In this document: piece after piece, positions 1 through 9,282 of the stretch | How positions within the stretch are numbered: the first letter of the stretch is position 1 | How the letters are laid out: each line of letters opens with the position of its first letter | Assembly (NCBI GenBank): GCA_964606325.1 | Contig: CAZSGE010000010.1 | Span: forward strand, 16,529 to 80,528 | DNA: 64,000 nucleotides | Source: Berkiella sp964606325 | GTDB taxonomy: Bacteria; Pseudomonadota; Gammaproteobacteria; Berkiellales; Berkiellaceae | Reading direction: 5' to 3' | Notes under the pieces: model-generated | Seen by the model: the letters and a program-made list of their open reading frames with translations, nothing else | Told to the model about the DNA's origin: nothing | Databases searched by the model: none | Made by a program: the position numbers and the translations under genes

Positions 1-761
1 CACCTTACTTTGAGAATATGCAACAAGAAGTGCCACCATTGAATGATATTCAAAATGCACGCGTATTAGCTAAGCTTGGAGATTCAGTCACTACCGATCA
101 TATCTCTCCTGCTGGATCAATCAAAGCAGATTCTCCTGCCGGACAATATTTACAAAGCTTGGGTGTGAGCGTTAAAGATTTTAATTCTTATGGGTCACGA
201 CGTGGTAATCACGAAGTCATGATCCGTGGTACCTTTGCTAATATCCGTTTACGCAACCAATTAGCACCTGGCACGGAAGGTGGTTGGACAGCATTTCAAC
301 CATCCAATGAAGTGATGACCATTTATGATGCAGCAATGCGATATAAAAACGATAACACGCCATTAATTATTTTAGCAGGTAAAGAATATGGTTCTGGTTC
401 ATCACGAGATTGGGCTGCCAAAGGTACCAATCTATTAGGCGTTAAAGCCGTAATAGCAGAAAGTTATGAACGCATTCACCGTTCTAATTTAATTGGTATG
501 GGCGTGCTGCCTCTTGAGTTCTTACCCGGAGAAAATCCTGAATCACTGAAGCTTTCGGGTAAAGAATCCTATTCTATTTCTTTACAAAACCTCAAACCTG
601 GCGAAGATATTACGGTTAAGGTAAAAGACGATAATGGTAGTGAGCGACAATTCAAGGCTAAAATCCGTATCGATACGCCAAAAGAATTTGAATATTATGA
701 GCATGGCGGGATCTTGCATTATGTCTTGAGACAATTGACCAAACAGGTAGGTGCAGCATGA
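1..761 (+). CDS. acnA: Aconitate hydratase A, C-terminal part (5' end outside window)
   Basis: Aconitase interconverts citrate and isocitrate in the TCA cycle in the cytosol. The frame is open from base 3 through the first in-window ATG at 18, so this is the end of a gene that starts upstream. The visible part is the swivel domain: the LGDSVTTDHISPAGSI linker motif at about codons 21-40 and the conserved KEYGSGSSRDWAAKG substrate-loop motif near nt 380-425. These are AcnA/IRP1-type rather than AcnB-type. The Fe-S ligand cysteines lie upstream of the window. The TGA stop overlaps the fumC ATG by four bases (ATGA), so the two TCA genes are translationally coupled. Confidence 0.97.
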   Translation, partial: PYFENMQQEVPPLNDIQNARVLAKLGDSVTTDHISPAGSIKADSPAGQYLQSLGVSVKDFNSYGSRRGNHEVMIRGTFANIRLRNQLAPGTEGGWTAFQPSNEVMTIYDAAMRYKNDNTPLIILAGKEYGSGSSRDWAAKGTNLLGVKAVIAESYERIHRSNLIGMGVLPLEFLPGENPESLKLSGKESYSISLQNLKPGEDITVKVKDDNGSERQFKAKIRIDTPKEFEYYEHGGILHYVLRQLTKQVGAA

Positions 762-2146
762 GCAAACCACAAACACGTGTCGTTAAAGATTCCATGGGAG
801 AACTACAAGTACCAGAATCGGCACTGTATGGCGCACAAACCCAGCGAGCTATTAACAATTTCGCTGCCAGTGGTCTTGTGATGCCAAGAGGAATGATTGA
901 AGCAGTTTGTTTGATTAAAGCTTGTGCGGCCAAAGCAAATCAAGACTTAGGCTTGCTTGAGGCAAAAAAAGCAGAAGCGATTATTAAAGCAGCGTACTTA
1001 GCGGCATCAGGGGAATACGACAAGGAATTCCCTGTTGATGTTTTTCAAACCGGCTCTGGCACCAGCACCAACATGAATGCGAATGAGGTCATCTCGCAAT
1101 TAGCTAAAATCGGTTCAAACATTGATGTTCATCCCAATGATGATGTCAATATGAGCCAAAGTAGTAATGATGTTATTCCCTCCGCAATACATGTTTCTGC
1201 TAGCATCGCTGTGCATTCTTATTTACTGCCGTCTTTGTCGCATTTATACGAAACGCTACAAAAACGTGCAAAGGAATTGAACAACATTACAAAAACGGGT
1301 CGAACGCATTTAATGGATGCCATGCCCATCACCATGGGACAAGAAATCAGTGGTTGGGCAGCCCAAATTAAAGCTAACATTGATTCGATTGGAAAAATTT
1401 TAACAGGCATTGAAGCCCTTGCCATTGGTGGCACCGCTGTCGGAACGGGAATTAACGCACATCCTGAATTTGGACAACGTTTAGTAACCATCCTTGGCCA
1501 AAAAGTAAATATCAAATTCACCGTCAGTGAGAATCGTTTTGCTAGCATGAGTTCTCAAGATGCAGCTGTTTCCTTGTCAGGACAACTTAAAACCTTAGCT
1601 GTATCTCTCATGAAAATTTCTAACGATTTGCGTTGGATGAATAGCGGCCCTCTGGCAGGCCTGGGCGAAATTGCTCTACCCACGTTGCAACCTGGTAGCT
1701 CTATTATGCCTGGAAAAGTGAATCCAGTGATCCCTGAGGCGGTTGCCATGATCTGCGCACAAGTCATGGGAAATGATTTAACTATCACTATTGGCGGGCA
1801 ATCTGGCAATTTCCAATTAAATGTCATGTTACCTGTGATTGCGTATAATTTATTACAGAGTATTCATTTATTAAGTAACGCCGCCACTGAATTAGCAGAT
1901 AAAGCCATTGCTGGTTTCACTGTAAATAAAGCGCGCATCGATGAGCAATTATCCAAAAACCCGATCTTGGTAACGGCTCTTAACACAGTCATAGGCTATG
2001 AATTAGGCGCTAAAATCGCCAAAAGGGCTTATGAAAAAGGCGTGCCTTTAATGGATGTGGCTAAAGAACTAACGCAGCTTTCCGAGGCTGAATTAGTGCG
2101 CTTATTAGATCCGGCTAAATTAACGAAAGGTGGGATCCCTGAATAA
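758..2146 (+). CDS. fumC: Class II fumarate hydratase
   Basis: Iron-independent fumarase, reversible hydration of fumarate to malate. The length of 462 aa is normal for FumC. The superfamily signature GSSIMPGKVNP is intact, as are TGRTHLMDAMP with its catalytic His and the GSGTSTNMNANEV motif. An AGGTAGG Shine-Dalgarno lies just upstream of the ATG, inside the 3' end of acnA. Coupling of aconitase with an oxygen-stable fumarase gives a small TCA operon. It is followed by a perfect 13-bp inverted repeat at 2154-2184 that may end the transcript. Confidence 0.98.
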   Translation: MSKPQTRVVKDSMGELQVPESALYGAQTQRAINNFAASGLVMPRGMIEAVCLIKACAAKANQDLGLLEAKKAEAIIKAAYLAASGEYDKEFPVDVFQTGSGTSTNMNANEVISQLAKIGSNIDVHPNDDVNMSQSSNDVIPSAIHVSASIAVHSYLLPSLSHLYETLQKRAKELNNITKTGRTHLMDAMPITMGQEISGWAAQIKANIDSIGKILTGIEALAIGGTAVGTGINAHPEFGQRLVTILGQKVNIKFTVSENRFASMSSQDAAVSLSGQLKTLAVSLMKISNDLRWMNSGPLAGLGEIALPTLQPGSSIMPGKVNPVIPEAVAMICAQVMGNDLTITIGGQSGNFQLNVMLPVIAYNLLQSIHLLSNAATELADKAIAGFTVNKARIDEQLSKNPILVTALNTVIGYELGAKIAKRAYEKGVPLMDVAKELTQLSEAELVRLLDPAKLTKGGIPE

Positions 2147-2153
2147 TAAGGTA

Positions 2154-2184
2154 ACTGTTATGCAAGATACACTTGCATAACAGT
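2154..2184 (+). terminator. Hairpin after fumC
   Basis: Perfect 13-bp inverted repeat, ACTGTTATGCAAG and its complement, separated by five bases, starting eight bases after the fumC stop. There is no T tract behind it, so intrinsic termination would be weak; it could instead be an RNA-stability hairpin or a binding site upstream of the next gene. Confidence 0.5.
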
Positions 2185-2210
2185 CTTACATTGCTGACTG
2201 AGGAGTTACT

Positions 2211-3704
2211 TTGAATATCTTCTCATTTTCAAAAAAAGCTATCCTTAGCTATGTCATATTTATCTGCATCATTCAGTTAACTTTTTTAGGCGTGCTCTAT
2301 TTTTATTGGAATATATTTTCACTCCTTTTACTTCTCTTAAGCTCTTTATTAATTATCACGCTACTCTCTTTCGGTGCCGTGTTACTTTTTAATAAACTGA
2401 CACTTCAATTTTCAGAACAAAGCCAATACGATCCCATCACTCAGTTGCCCAATCGCCCTTATTTTTTTAATTACCTTAATCGGGTCTTAGAAAACAATGA
2501 GTCTAAAGCATTTGGAGTGATGACCATTGGTATAGATAGATTCCCTCAAATCAATCAAGCGCTGGGTTATCAAGTTGGGGATAGATTGTTAAACCATGTG
2601 GCGCAAAGATTAAAATCTCAACTTAGCGAAGCACAGATAATTGCCCGCCTTGCGAGTAATGTTTTTATCGTCCTAATACCAGGATTAAATCAAAAAAATT
2701 ATAGCGAAGTGGTTGATAAAGTAATGGAAGTATTTTCAACCCCCTTCAGTGTCTATACCGTACAAATTGATTTGGATGTTTTAGTAGGCATGAGCTTCTA
2801 TCCAATCGATGGTACTCAAGCGGCCCCGCTCATCCAAAAGGCTGATTTGGCTTTATATGCGGCAAGATTCTCTGTTGAGCGATGTGAATTTTATCAAGAA
2901 AACAAAGATCCTCATCATCACAATAAAATTTCGCTAATGAGCGAACTGCGTGAGGGTTTAGGGCAAAATGAATTTCAGGTATTTTATCAACCAAAAGTTA
3001 ACCTAACTTCTAACAAAGTAACCCAGGTAGAAACGTTAATTCGCTGGTTTCATCCAACCAGAGGCGAAATGACACCGGATCAATTTATCCCATTAGCTGA
3101 AGAAACGGGCCATCTTAAGAAATTAACGCTATGGTTGCTTGAAAAAAGTATTGTTCAAGCAAGCGCCTGGCAAACACAATCCAACTCGCTTGGGGTGTCG
3201 ATTAATTTATCGGTTAAAGATTTACTCAATAAACAATTGCCTGAATATATCTCAGGCCTCATCAAAGACCATCACTTGAATCCTGAACTACTGACACTTG
3301 AGATCACGGAAAGCGCTTTTATGAGAGAACCTGAAAGTGCCATTTTGGCAACCAAAAAACTTATACAATTAGGCGTTAATTTATCCATAGATGATTATGG
3401 CACCGGCTACTCTTCTTTGAACTATTTAAAAAAATTACCTGTCAATGAAATAAAGTTAGATAAATCTTTCACCCAAGATATCCTGCAACATGAGCGTGTT
3501 GCCCACATTGTGCAATCAACCATCCGCTTAGGGCACAGTCTAGGCATGCAAGTCGTTGCCGAAGGCGTCAACGATGAGGACACCCTTAATATGTTGAAGC
3601 AATTTGGTTGCGATATGGGGCAAGGATTTTACTTTAGCCAGCCACTGCCCTTAGATGACTTCTCAAAATGGTTAACCACATCAAGCTTTGGTATTCATTC
3701 TTAA
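2211..3704 (+). CDS. Membrane GGDEF/EAL protein, probable c-di-GMP phosphodiesterase
   Basis: Two hydrophobic N-terminal segments (about residues 10-60) anchor a GGDEF-like domain (about 75-225) and an EAL domain (about 245-490). The GGDEF active-site motif is degenerate: RLASNVF stands where R-x-GGDEF is expected, so diguanylate cyclase activity is unlikely. The EAL domain keeps the acidic and lysine residues of active enzymes: ETLIRW, the Asn of INLSVKDL, LEITES, IDDYGTGYSS, KLDKSF and VVAEGV, with ETL for EAL. It therefore most likely hydrolyses c-di-GMP, with the GGDEF part as a sensor. The start is TTG, chosen because AGGAG lies five bases upstream. Confidence 0.9.
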   Translation: MNIFSFSKKAILSYVIFICIIQLTFLGVLYFYWNIFSLLLLLLSSLLIITLLSFGAVLLFNKLTLQFSEQSQYDPITQLPNRPYFFNYLNRVLENNESKAFGVMTIGIDRFPQINQALGYQVGDRLLNHVAQRLKSQLSEAQIIARLASNVFIVLIPGLNQKNYSEVVDKVMEVFSTPFSVYTVQIDLDVLVGMSFYPIDGTQAAPLIQKADLALYAARFSVERCEFYQENKDPHHHNKISLMSELREGLGQNEFQVFYQPKVNLTSNKVTQVETLIRWFHPTRGEMTPDQFIPLAEETGHLKKLTLWLLEKSIVQASAWQTQSNSLGVSINLSVKDLLNKQLPEYISGLIKDHHLNPELLTLEITESAFMREPESAILATKKLIQLGVNLSIDDYGTGYSSLNYLKKLPVNEIKLDKSFTQDILQHERVAHIVQSTIRLGHSLGMQVVAEGVNDEDTLNMLKQFGCDMGQGFYFSQPLPLDDFSKWLTTSSFGIHS

Positions 3705-3811
3705 CAGCATTCTTAACAGGACATCCATCTTATAGTTTATTATAAAACTCACTTTCAGATGAGTGTCCTAACACTAACCACAACACCACTTTACTATGGG
3801 TGTCCCAACAC

Positions 3812-4834
3812 TCACTCATAATTCACGGCATTCCACACAGCTTGTTTTGCCAACTCGCCTGCTTTTAAGCCTAGGTAAAAACGTTTGGCATTTAAGTCCG
3901 CTTCAATCTGCTCACCTGGTGCATAGATATCACTCACTTCACTGCCTGTACTCACCGTATAAAGCACATCCCCATCTAGTATGGTGGCATAGGGATAAAT
4001 CACATGCGATAGCGCATGATGTACCTGACGGCCGATTTGCTGTAGATGCCGTGGGCTAAGCTTTTCATTAATCACCACCAACGTTAAGGTTGTGTTGCCA
4101 GCGCCTGCTGGGTTAAAAGCTTTTTTAGGTTCTTGTAACAGTGTATGGCTTTTTTCAAGTAGTTCTTTTTTTGAAAGCGTTGAGCCATGCACCACTTCGC
4201 CTTTATCATTTAAAATAACACCCACGGCATTCACCACCGTGAACACAGCAATTTTAGTTTTACCAATTTGTCCAAACGCAGCGCCTTGCCCTGCGCTTGT
4301 AAAGCTATCACCAAAAAGTTTGCCATTGGTGGCAGAAACACCTGCCCCATGGCGACCTTGCGGGAATACGCCGCTCTTTAATTTTGCAAAAGCTTCTTGC
4401 CCTAATGCTTTATCAGGGTAATGTCTATTTGAACGTGGCGTAAAATCAAAAATCACCGCGCCTGAAATCAGCGGCATTTTGGAAAAATGGGTTTTATTTT
4501 CTTTGGCGTATAAACTCGATACGGCACCTGCAATCGCTTCCATGCCTAAAATACCACCCCCAGCAAAGGCAACACCATCTAAATAGGCTTCACCTTGATG
4601 CATTTTTTCTTGGGTGAAAAATGTGCCAACTGAACCACCGCGAATATCGACTGCCGCCTGTGCCCCATTTGGGAAATAAAATAACGTGATCCCTGTAGGC
4701 CCTTTGGGGTTTTCTGCTACACCGACTTGCACATCAGGAAAATCAAAATGAAGAGTTTTATCTTGCGATGGATTGTTTTTTGCGAAAGAAAGTGTGGAAA
4801 AAAGACATAAAATTAAAAGTGTTACTGCTTTCAT
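3812..4834 (-). CDS. Exported P1-family (S58, DmpA-like) aminopeptidase
   Basis: The P1/DmpA family comprises self-processing N-terminal-nucleophile peptidases. Matching features are VDIRGG near the N-terminus, DGVAFAGGGILGMEAIAG, and the GAGNTTLTLVV motif whose Asn-Thr-Thr marks the self-cleavage site and nucleophile. The start at 4834 gives a signal peptide (MKAVTLLILCLFSTLSFA) and follows GAGGTAAT, so the enzyme is probably periplasmic. A longer frame to 4915 exists, but its extra 27 residues are encoded by dispersed palindromic repeats and repeat the string RRVHH, so it is rejected. Substrate is not predictable. Confidence 0.88.
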   Translation of the reverse strand: MKAVTLLILCLFSTLSFAKNNPSQDKTLHFDFPDVQVGVAENPKGPTGITLFYFPNGAQAAVDIRGGSVGTFFTQEKMHQGEAYLDGVAFAGGGILGMEAIAGAVSSLYAKENKTHFSKMPLISGAVIFDFTPRSNRHYPDKALGQEAFAKLKSGVFPQGRHGAGVSATNGKLFGDSFTSAGQGAAFGQIGKTKIAVFTVVNAVGVILNDKGEVVHGSTLSKKELLEKSHTLLQEPKKAFNPAGAGNTTLTLVVINEKLSPRHLQQIGRQVHHALSHVIYPYATILDGDVLYTVSTGSEVSDIYAPGEQIEADLNAKRFYLGLKAGELAKQAVWNAVNYE

Positions 4835-4843
4835 TATTACCTC

Positions 4844-4921
4844 ATGGTGGACACGTCTTTCAACGTTGCCCCCGATAATTTTAAGATGGTGGACACGCCT
4901 GTTGGCTTTGTCCACCCTACA
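4844..4921. repeat. Dispersed GGTGGACA/TGTCCACC palindrome, two copies
   Basis: A complete copy at 4886-4921 has an 8-bp stem, GGTGGACA (4888-4895) and TGTCCACC (4909-4916), followed by CTACA. A truncated copy, ATGGTGGACACGTCTTTCAA, begins at 4844. Related elements lie at 29923-29956 and 56939-56964, all ending in CCTACA or CCCTACA and all between genes. The family resembles short palindromic repeats spread through many proteobacterial genomes. Confidence 0.7.
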
Positions 4922-4953
4922 TTTTTTATTTCTCTCTCAGACGGGTAAGCGCT

Positions 4954-6243
4954 TTAAGCGCTAGCCTTAGCCTCTTCAATGGCTGATTGAAGCGTTTCTT
5001 CCTTGTTTGCTTCGTATTGGTTAATTGTCGGGCGTAATTGTATAAGTAAAATTAATCCTGGGATAGCAAACACGATGGTCCATAAGAAAAATTCTTCCCA
5101 ACCCACAGCTTTCACCATATACCCTGCTGCTGGCCCAACAAAAACACGCCCCACAGCAGCAAGCGCACTAATGAGCGCAAACTGTGTTGCGGTAAATCGC
5201 GGGTTACATAAACTCATCACTAAGGCCATAAATGCAGCAGTGCCTAAACCACCACCAAAATTTTCTAAGCAGACAGTTAATACCAGCATGCCGGTATTTG
5301 GGCCCATCATGGCCAGTATATAGAACAAGAAATTAGTAAGCGCTTGGATAATCCCAAAAATAAGTAAGGAGCGAAAAAGGCCTAATCTAACCATGAGCAC
5401 GCCGCCCACAAACACACCAAATAACGTGGAGATTAAGCCACCGGTTTTGTTGATGTAGCCGACTTCTTTTAAAGTAAAGCCAACACCTTTCAGTAAAAAA
5501 GCGGTGGTTAATGTACTTGCAAAAGCATCGCCTAATTTATATAGCACGACAAAAGCTAATAGCATGATTGCCGACTTGCGGCTTAAAAATTCTTTAAAGG
5601 GTTCAATGCAAGCTTTAAGGAAGGAAGGCGTGACATCACGGTGCGCCAACGGCTCTTTAGCCCAAAGTGTAGCGAAAACGCCAATCCCCATTAATGCTGC
5701 CATTAAAAAGTAGGTAAAAGAAAAACCTGCGTAATCGGCAATGATAAGCGTTAACCCACCACTCACTAGCATGGCAATGCGATAGCCACTCACAGCCATG
5801 GCTGTGCCCATTCCCCTTTCTTCGGGTTTAAGCAATTCGGTACGATAAGCATCAATCGCAATGTCTTGAGTAGCAGACAAAAAAGCTAAGCACAGTGCTA
5901 AAAAGGCTAGTTGATACGGCGTGCTGGTAGGATTTAACAGCGCCATTCCACAGAGAACCCCGATTAAACCTATTTGAGTGGTGATCATCCAACCGCGTCT
6001 TAAGCCCAGAAATGGCAGACGGTACTTATCCATCATGGGTGCCCAAATAAATTTATACACATAGGGTTGCCCAACCAGGGCTAAAAATCCTATGGTAACA
6101 ACATCAACGTTATCCATGGCGTACCATGCTTGCAGTGCGGTACCACTTAAACCCAACGGAAGACCTGACACAAAACCAAGTAAAAGGATTAACATCATGC
6201 GTTTTTGCATTAACAAACTTAGCCAGGTGGGTTTTTTATTCAT
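4954..6243 (-). CDS. ampG: AmpG-family muropeptide permease
   Basis: Twelve-segment MFS protein of 429 aa that imports GlcNAc-anhydro-muropeptides from the periplasm for peptidoglycan recycling. The N-terminus is diagnostic: LLLGFVSGLPLGLSGTALQAW, then the KFIWAPMMDKY and LGLRRGWM loop motifs shared by AmpG proteins. AmpD, the cytosolic amidase that processes the imported muropeptides, is encoded at 62771-63334. The start codon abuts that of the divergent PAP2 gene with no spacer, so its promoter would have to lie inside that gene; the Shine-Dalgarno is weak. Confidence 0.93.
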   Translation of the reverse strand: MNKKPTWLSLLMQKRMMLILLLGFVSGLPLGLSGTALQAWYAMDNVDVVTIGFLALVGQPYVYKFIWAPMMDKYRLPFLGLRRGWMITTQIGLIGVLCGMALLNPTSTPYQLAFLALCLAFLSATQDIAIDAYRTELLKPEERGMGTAMAVSGYRIAMLVSGGLTLIIADYAGFSFTYFLMAALMGIGVFATLWAKEPLAHRDVTPSFLKACIEPFKEFLSRKSAIMLLAFVVLYKLGDAFASTLTTAFLLKGVGFTLKEVGYINKTGGLISTLFGVFVGGVLMVRLGLFRSLLIFGIIQALTNFLFYILAMMGPNTGMLVLTVCLENFGGGLGTAAFMALVMSLCNPRFTATQFALISALAAVGRVFVGPAAGYMVKAVGWEEFFLWTIVFAIPGLILLIQLRPTINQYEANKEETLQSAIEEAKASA

Positions 6244-7053
6244 ATGTTGAATAACTTACTTAGGTTGAATAAATTAACAAGCTTAATGCTTATTCTACTC
6301 ACACAACCCATGATCTCCAAAGCTGATAACGCGAATTATCGTTTTACAGAGCAAGTTGTTTGTGACTTTCGTCACTTTTATAGCATGAGCTCCCTTTCCC
6401 AACGAGCAATAGGTTATGGTGTGGGTACAATAGAAGCCAATACCGATATGGATCCGCAATTTCGCCTTTATTGGCAACAAAAGATCCGCAATGATTTTAG
6501 CGATAAAATCTCAACGATAATTAACGACTATAGCAAGATAGCAACCTACCCAATTTCAGTTCCTGCTTATATGGCCACGCTTTGGTTAAGTAATAAAGCA
6601 TTTTCATTAGAACCTAATAGCCAGTTGGGATGGTGGGCAAATCATTCTTTGCGAACCGTTATTGTGGGTGTCCCAGAACAAGCGCTATTCACACACTTGC
6701 TAGGCAGTGGTCGACCACCGTCCGGACAGCATGCATGGCATTTGTTTGATCAGCATCGTGCAGTCAGTGGCCACGCTTTCTTTGGCGCCATCCCCTTAAT
6801 AAATGCGGCCAAACAAATTGAAGCTCCTTGGTTAAAAACATCCATATATGTACTATCAACGTTACCAGGACTTGCCAGAATTAACAGCGATAAACATTAT
6901 CTATCACAAGTCTGGTTAGGTTGGTGGCTTGCCTATAGCACAACCCAAGCAGTTTGGCATGCAGATAAAGTTAGCAAAAAACCACAGAACGTATCATTAC
7001 AAATGCTTCCACTCGAAAATGGAATTTATTTAGGATTGGCTAAAAAACTTTGA
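6244..7053 (+). CDS. PAP2-family phosphatase, probably exported
   Basis: 269 aa with a hydrophobic N-terminus resembling a signal peptide. The three PAP2 phosphatase motifs are recognisable: GRPPSG (first), AVSGHAF (second, catalytic Ser-Gly-His) and ARINSDKHYLSQ followed by WLGWWLA (third, with the His that takes the phosphate). Such enzymes dephosphorylate lipid phosphates, such as phosphatidate or undecaprenyl pyrophosphate, at the outer face of the inner membrane. Beside ampG a cell-wall lipid role is possible, but this is inference. The ATG directly abuts the divergent ampG ATG (CATATG at 6241-6246). A later start is possible, though it would shorten the signal sequence. Confidence 0.8.
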   Translation: MLNNLLRLNKLTSLMLILLTQPMISKADNANYRFTEQVVCDFRHFYSMSSLSQRAIGYGVGTIEANTDMDPQFRLYWQQKIRNDFSDKISTIINDYSKIATYPISVPAYMATLWLSNKAFSLEPNSQLGWWANHSLRTVIVGVPEQALFTHLLGSGRPPSGQHAWHLFDQHRAVSGHAFFGAIPLINAAKQIEAPWLKTSIYVLSTLPGLARINSDKHYLSQVWLGWWLAYSTTQAVWHADKVSKKPQNVSLQMLPLENGIYLGLAKKL

Positions 7054-7096
7054 TATATTACATTATCTTAACCAAGTTGATTAAAAGGATAGATCA

Positions 7097-7873
7097 ATGA
7101 AACGTGCACTGCTCAGTCTAGCTACCGCGAGTATGTTTTTATTAGCTCATAACACCTGGGCTGATGCGAACAAAGGTGGCCAACTCAAAGATAAAAAAGA
7201 TAAAATCAGTTACAGCATCGGTGTTGATGTTGGCAAAAGCATCATGAAGCAAAAAATTGAAATCAATGCAGAACCCTTCATGGCTGGTTTCAAAGATGGT
7301 CAAGCTGATAAAACCACGCTAATGACCGAAGAAGAAATTCGTCAAACCTTAATGGCACTACAAACAGAAATGTTAGAAAAGCAAAAATCTGATATGAAAG
7401 AAACCGCTACGAAGAATCTTTCCGCTGGTGAAAAATTCCTTGATGAGAACAAAAAGAAAAAGGATATTGTGACACTCCCAAGTGGTCTTCAATATCGCAT
7501 CGTTAAAGATGGTAAAGGTGATTCACCAAAAGCCACTGACGTTGTAACAACCCACTATCGTGGAAAATTAATTGACGGTACTGAATTTGATAACTCCTAC
7601 AACCGTGGCGAGCCTGTTAAATTTGCTGTTAATGGCGTTATTCCTGGTTGGACAGAAGCGCTTCAATTGATGAAGCCAGGTGCAAAATGGGAATTGTACA
7701 TTCCTTCTAAACTTGCTTACGGCGAAAACGGTGTTGGCCAAATCATTGGACCAAATTCAGCTTTAGTGTTTGAAGTTGAATTGCTCACCGTAGAAAAAGG
7801 TGACAAAGCTGCTGATAAACAAGAGAAAGCAGATAAGCAAAGCAAAGCAGCGACAACCCATAAAAAAGGTTAA
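7097..7873 (+). CDS. Mip/FkpA-like FKBP peptidyl-prolyl isomerase
   Basis: 258 aa with a signal peptide ending near TWA-DAN (residues 1-23), an FKBP N-terminal dimerisation domain starting with KDKISYSIGVDVGKS, a long connecting helix, and an FKBP catalytic domain (about 130-230) containing VVTTHYRGKLIDGTEFDNSY, VIPGWTEALQLM and IPSKLAYGENG. The C-terminus adds a Lys/Ala/Asp/Gln-rich tail of about 25 residues. This is the architecture of the Legionella macrophage infectivity potentiator and of FkpA. It probably assists folding in the periplasm or at the cell surface. AAAGGA lies before the ATG, and a strong terminator follows. Confidence 0.95.
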   Translation: MKRALLSLATASMFLLAHNTWADANKGGQLKDKKDKISYSIGVDVGKSIMKQKIEINAEPFMAGFKDGQADKTTLMTEEEIRQTLMALQTEMLEKQKSDMKETATKNLSAGEKFLDENKKKKDIVTLPSGLQYRIVKDGKGDSPKATDVVTTHYRGKLIDGTEFDNSYNRGEPVKFAVNGVIPGWTEALQLMKPGAKWELYIPSKLAYGENGVGQIIGPNSALVFEVELLTVEKGDKAADKQEKADKQSKAATTHKKG

Positions 7874-7886
7874 TTGCGCTTTCTTT

Positions 7887-7916
7887 AAAAAAGCCTCCGA
7901 AAGGAGGCTTTTTTTT
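7887..7916. terminator. Bidirectional rho-independent terminator
   Basis: The GCCTCC/GGAGGC stem with a GAAA tetraloop is extended by A and T runs (AAAAAA on the left, TTTTTTTT on the right). It separates the convergent FKBP gene and the 7915-9051 gene and should work on both strands. Confidence 0.93.
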
Positions 7917-9051
7917 ATCCAAATTTCAGTTTCTCTACTTCAGATTCTAATCCTTGCATTTGCGGATCTGACTCTAAAAGCAAATCTTGTAAGGAATGAC
8001 TCTTTGAAATGCGTTTCATCTGCGATGATGAAACAAAAACAGGCAGTGGTTTTAGACATTCTACTTCGGGCGACTTTTCTGTTTGATGGTTTTCTACTGC
8101 AGCAATACCAATGGTTAACAACTTTTTGAATTCAGGGAACATGGTTTCAATTCTAAACGTAGGCGTTCCCTTGTCGTCTTTCTTATGTGGAAAGGTTTGC
8201 TGTGCGTTATCATCGTCATTTTCCAAAGGCAAGGGAGGCAGCGATAAATTGGCAAATCCACGATATTGTCTAGCAATTGAAGCAAATTTATAGCGTTCAA
8301 AAAAGACGCTTAACTCTTCAAAATCAGCATCTGTGAATAAAGGATGTTTGTACGCCACCATAGCGCCATTACCTATCCACTGAGTGCACAGATTGATATT
8401 TTTCAATACCATCTTCGCAAAGATGCGATCTGATGCAAACAATTCATGCAACCTTGTTACAAAAGCCCTGTATTTTTCAACTTTAAAGTTTTGAGCACTA
8501 ACATGTTTTACAATACTTTTTAATACTTCATCTACCCAACCCTTTTTAGAATTATCTTCCTGGATGTTCAATAGTGAATCTAGAACATCATTTGAATAGA
8601 TAGGTTGTGCACGCAAAAATTTGCCAACATGATAGGGTTCAAGGTGCACTAAAAAATCTTTTGTAACAATATGCTGTGCCAATTGTGCATTTAGATGCGT
8701 ATACTTTAAATAAGTAGGGTATCCCAATGTTCTGCACCAATAAGAATTTTGAGCAAGTGTTAAAATAACATTTTGCCATGCTTCATCATCTTTTGATGAT
8801 GCATGATCTAGCAAAACACATAACTGTTCTGAGAGTACGAGTTCAGGTTTATCTGTCGTTTCCAGATAGCCTCTCAATTTCGAAGGCGCTGCAGCACTCA
8901 AAAGTCTGTCAAAACCGGCCTTAGCTAGTTCTCGGTTTCGATGATAATAAAGATAAGAAAATGAAGCGGTAAAATCGCCAGATGCGAGGCCTTCAGTTAA
9001 CAAACGATCAAATGCTTGAATGATGGTCGGATCAATTCCTTTAAGGGACAT
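7915..9051 (-). CDS. Unrecognised 378-aa hydrophilic protein
   Basis: No family recognised. The protein is soluble, without signal peptide or membrane segment, and looks mostly helical in its first 270 residues. A low-complexity acidic stretch (LENDDDNAQQ, about 280-290) precedes a second region. The C-terminus, LLLESDPQMQGLESEVEKLK, is rich in Glu, Ser and Leu, a composition seen in many Dot/Icm effector C-termini, but that is only suggestive. AAGGT lies before the ATG. Its stop sits in the T-run of the shared terminator. It is divergent from the 9374 gene, with 322 bp between. Confidence 0.8.
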   Translation of the reverse strand: MSLKGIDPTIIQAFDRLLTEGLASGDFTASFSYLYYHRNRELAKAGFDRLLSAAAPSKLRGYLETTDKPELVLSEQLCVLLDHASSKDDEAWQNVILTLAQNSYWCRTLGYPTYLKYTHLNAQLAQHIVTKDFLVHLEPYHVGKFLRAQPIYSNDVLDSLLNIQEDNSKKGWVDEVLKSIVKHVSAQNFKVEKYRAFVTRLHELFASDRIFAKMVLKNINLCTQWIGNGAMVAYKHPLFTDADFEELSVFFERYKFASIARQYRGFANLSLPPLPLENDDDNAQQTFPHKKDDKGTPTFRIETMFPEFKKLLTIGIAAVENHQTEKSPEVECLKPLPVFVSSSQMKRISKSHSLQDLLLESDPQMQGLESEVEKLKFG

Positions 9052-9250
9052 GTTATACCTTTTGTTAGTAAGATGAACTGGGTGAGTTTACCTGGGGAGC
9101 TTACTTGAAATAGAGGTTTATATCAATTTAGAGCTTAGCTAAGATCAAAATTCTTATCCTATCTAATGAAATTTTTATCGTAGCAGTCGTCTTGATGAGG
9201 CTCTATAAGAAAGTTTGTTAGTCAAAAACTCTTTGGGAGCTATTATTTGT

Positions 9251-9282
9251 AAATGTAATATTTTTTATGTCATATTACATTT
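9251..9282. repeat. 10-bp inverted repeat in the 9052-9373 intergenic gap
   Basis: AAATGTAATA (9251-9260) and TATTACATTT (9273-9282) form a perfect inverted repeat with a 12-base, T-rich centre. Its right arm touches the -35 box of the promoter at 9281-9309, so it could be an operator. Apart from this and the promoter, the 322-bp gap between the divergent genes shows nothing recognisable. Confidence 0.45.

Noticed and set aside
4835..4915. N-terminal extension of the P1 peptidase
   Set aside because: Encoded by two copies of the GGTGGACA palindrome; the internal Met gives a signal peptide and a ribosome site.
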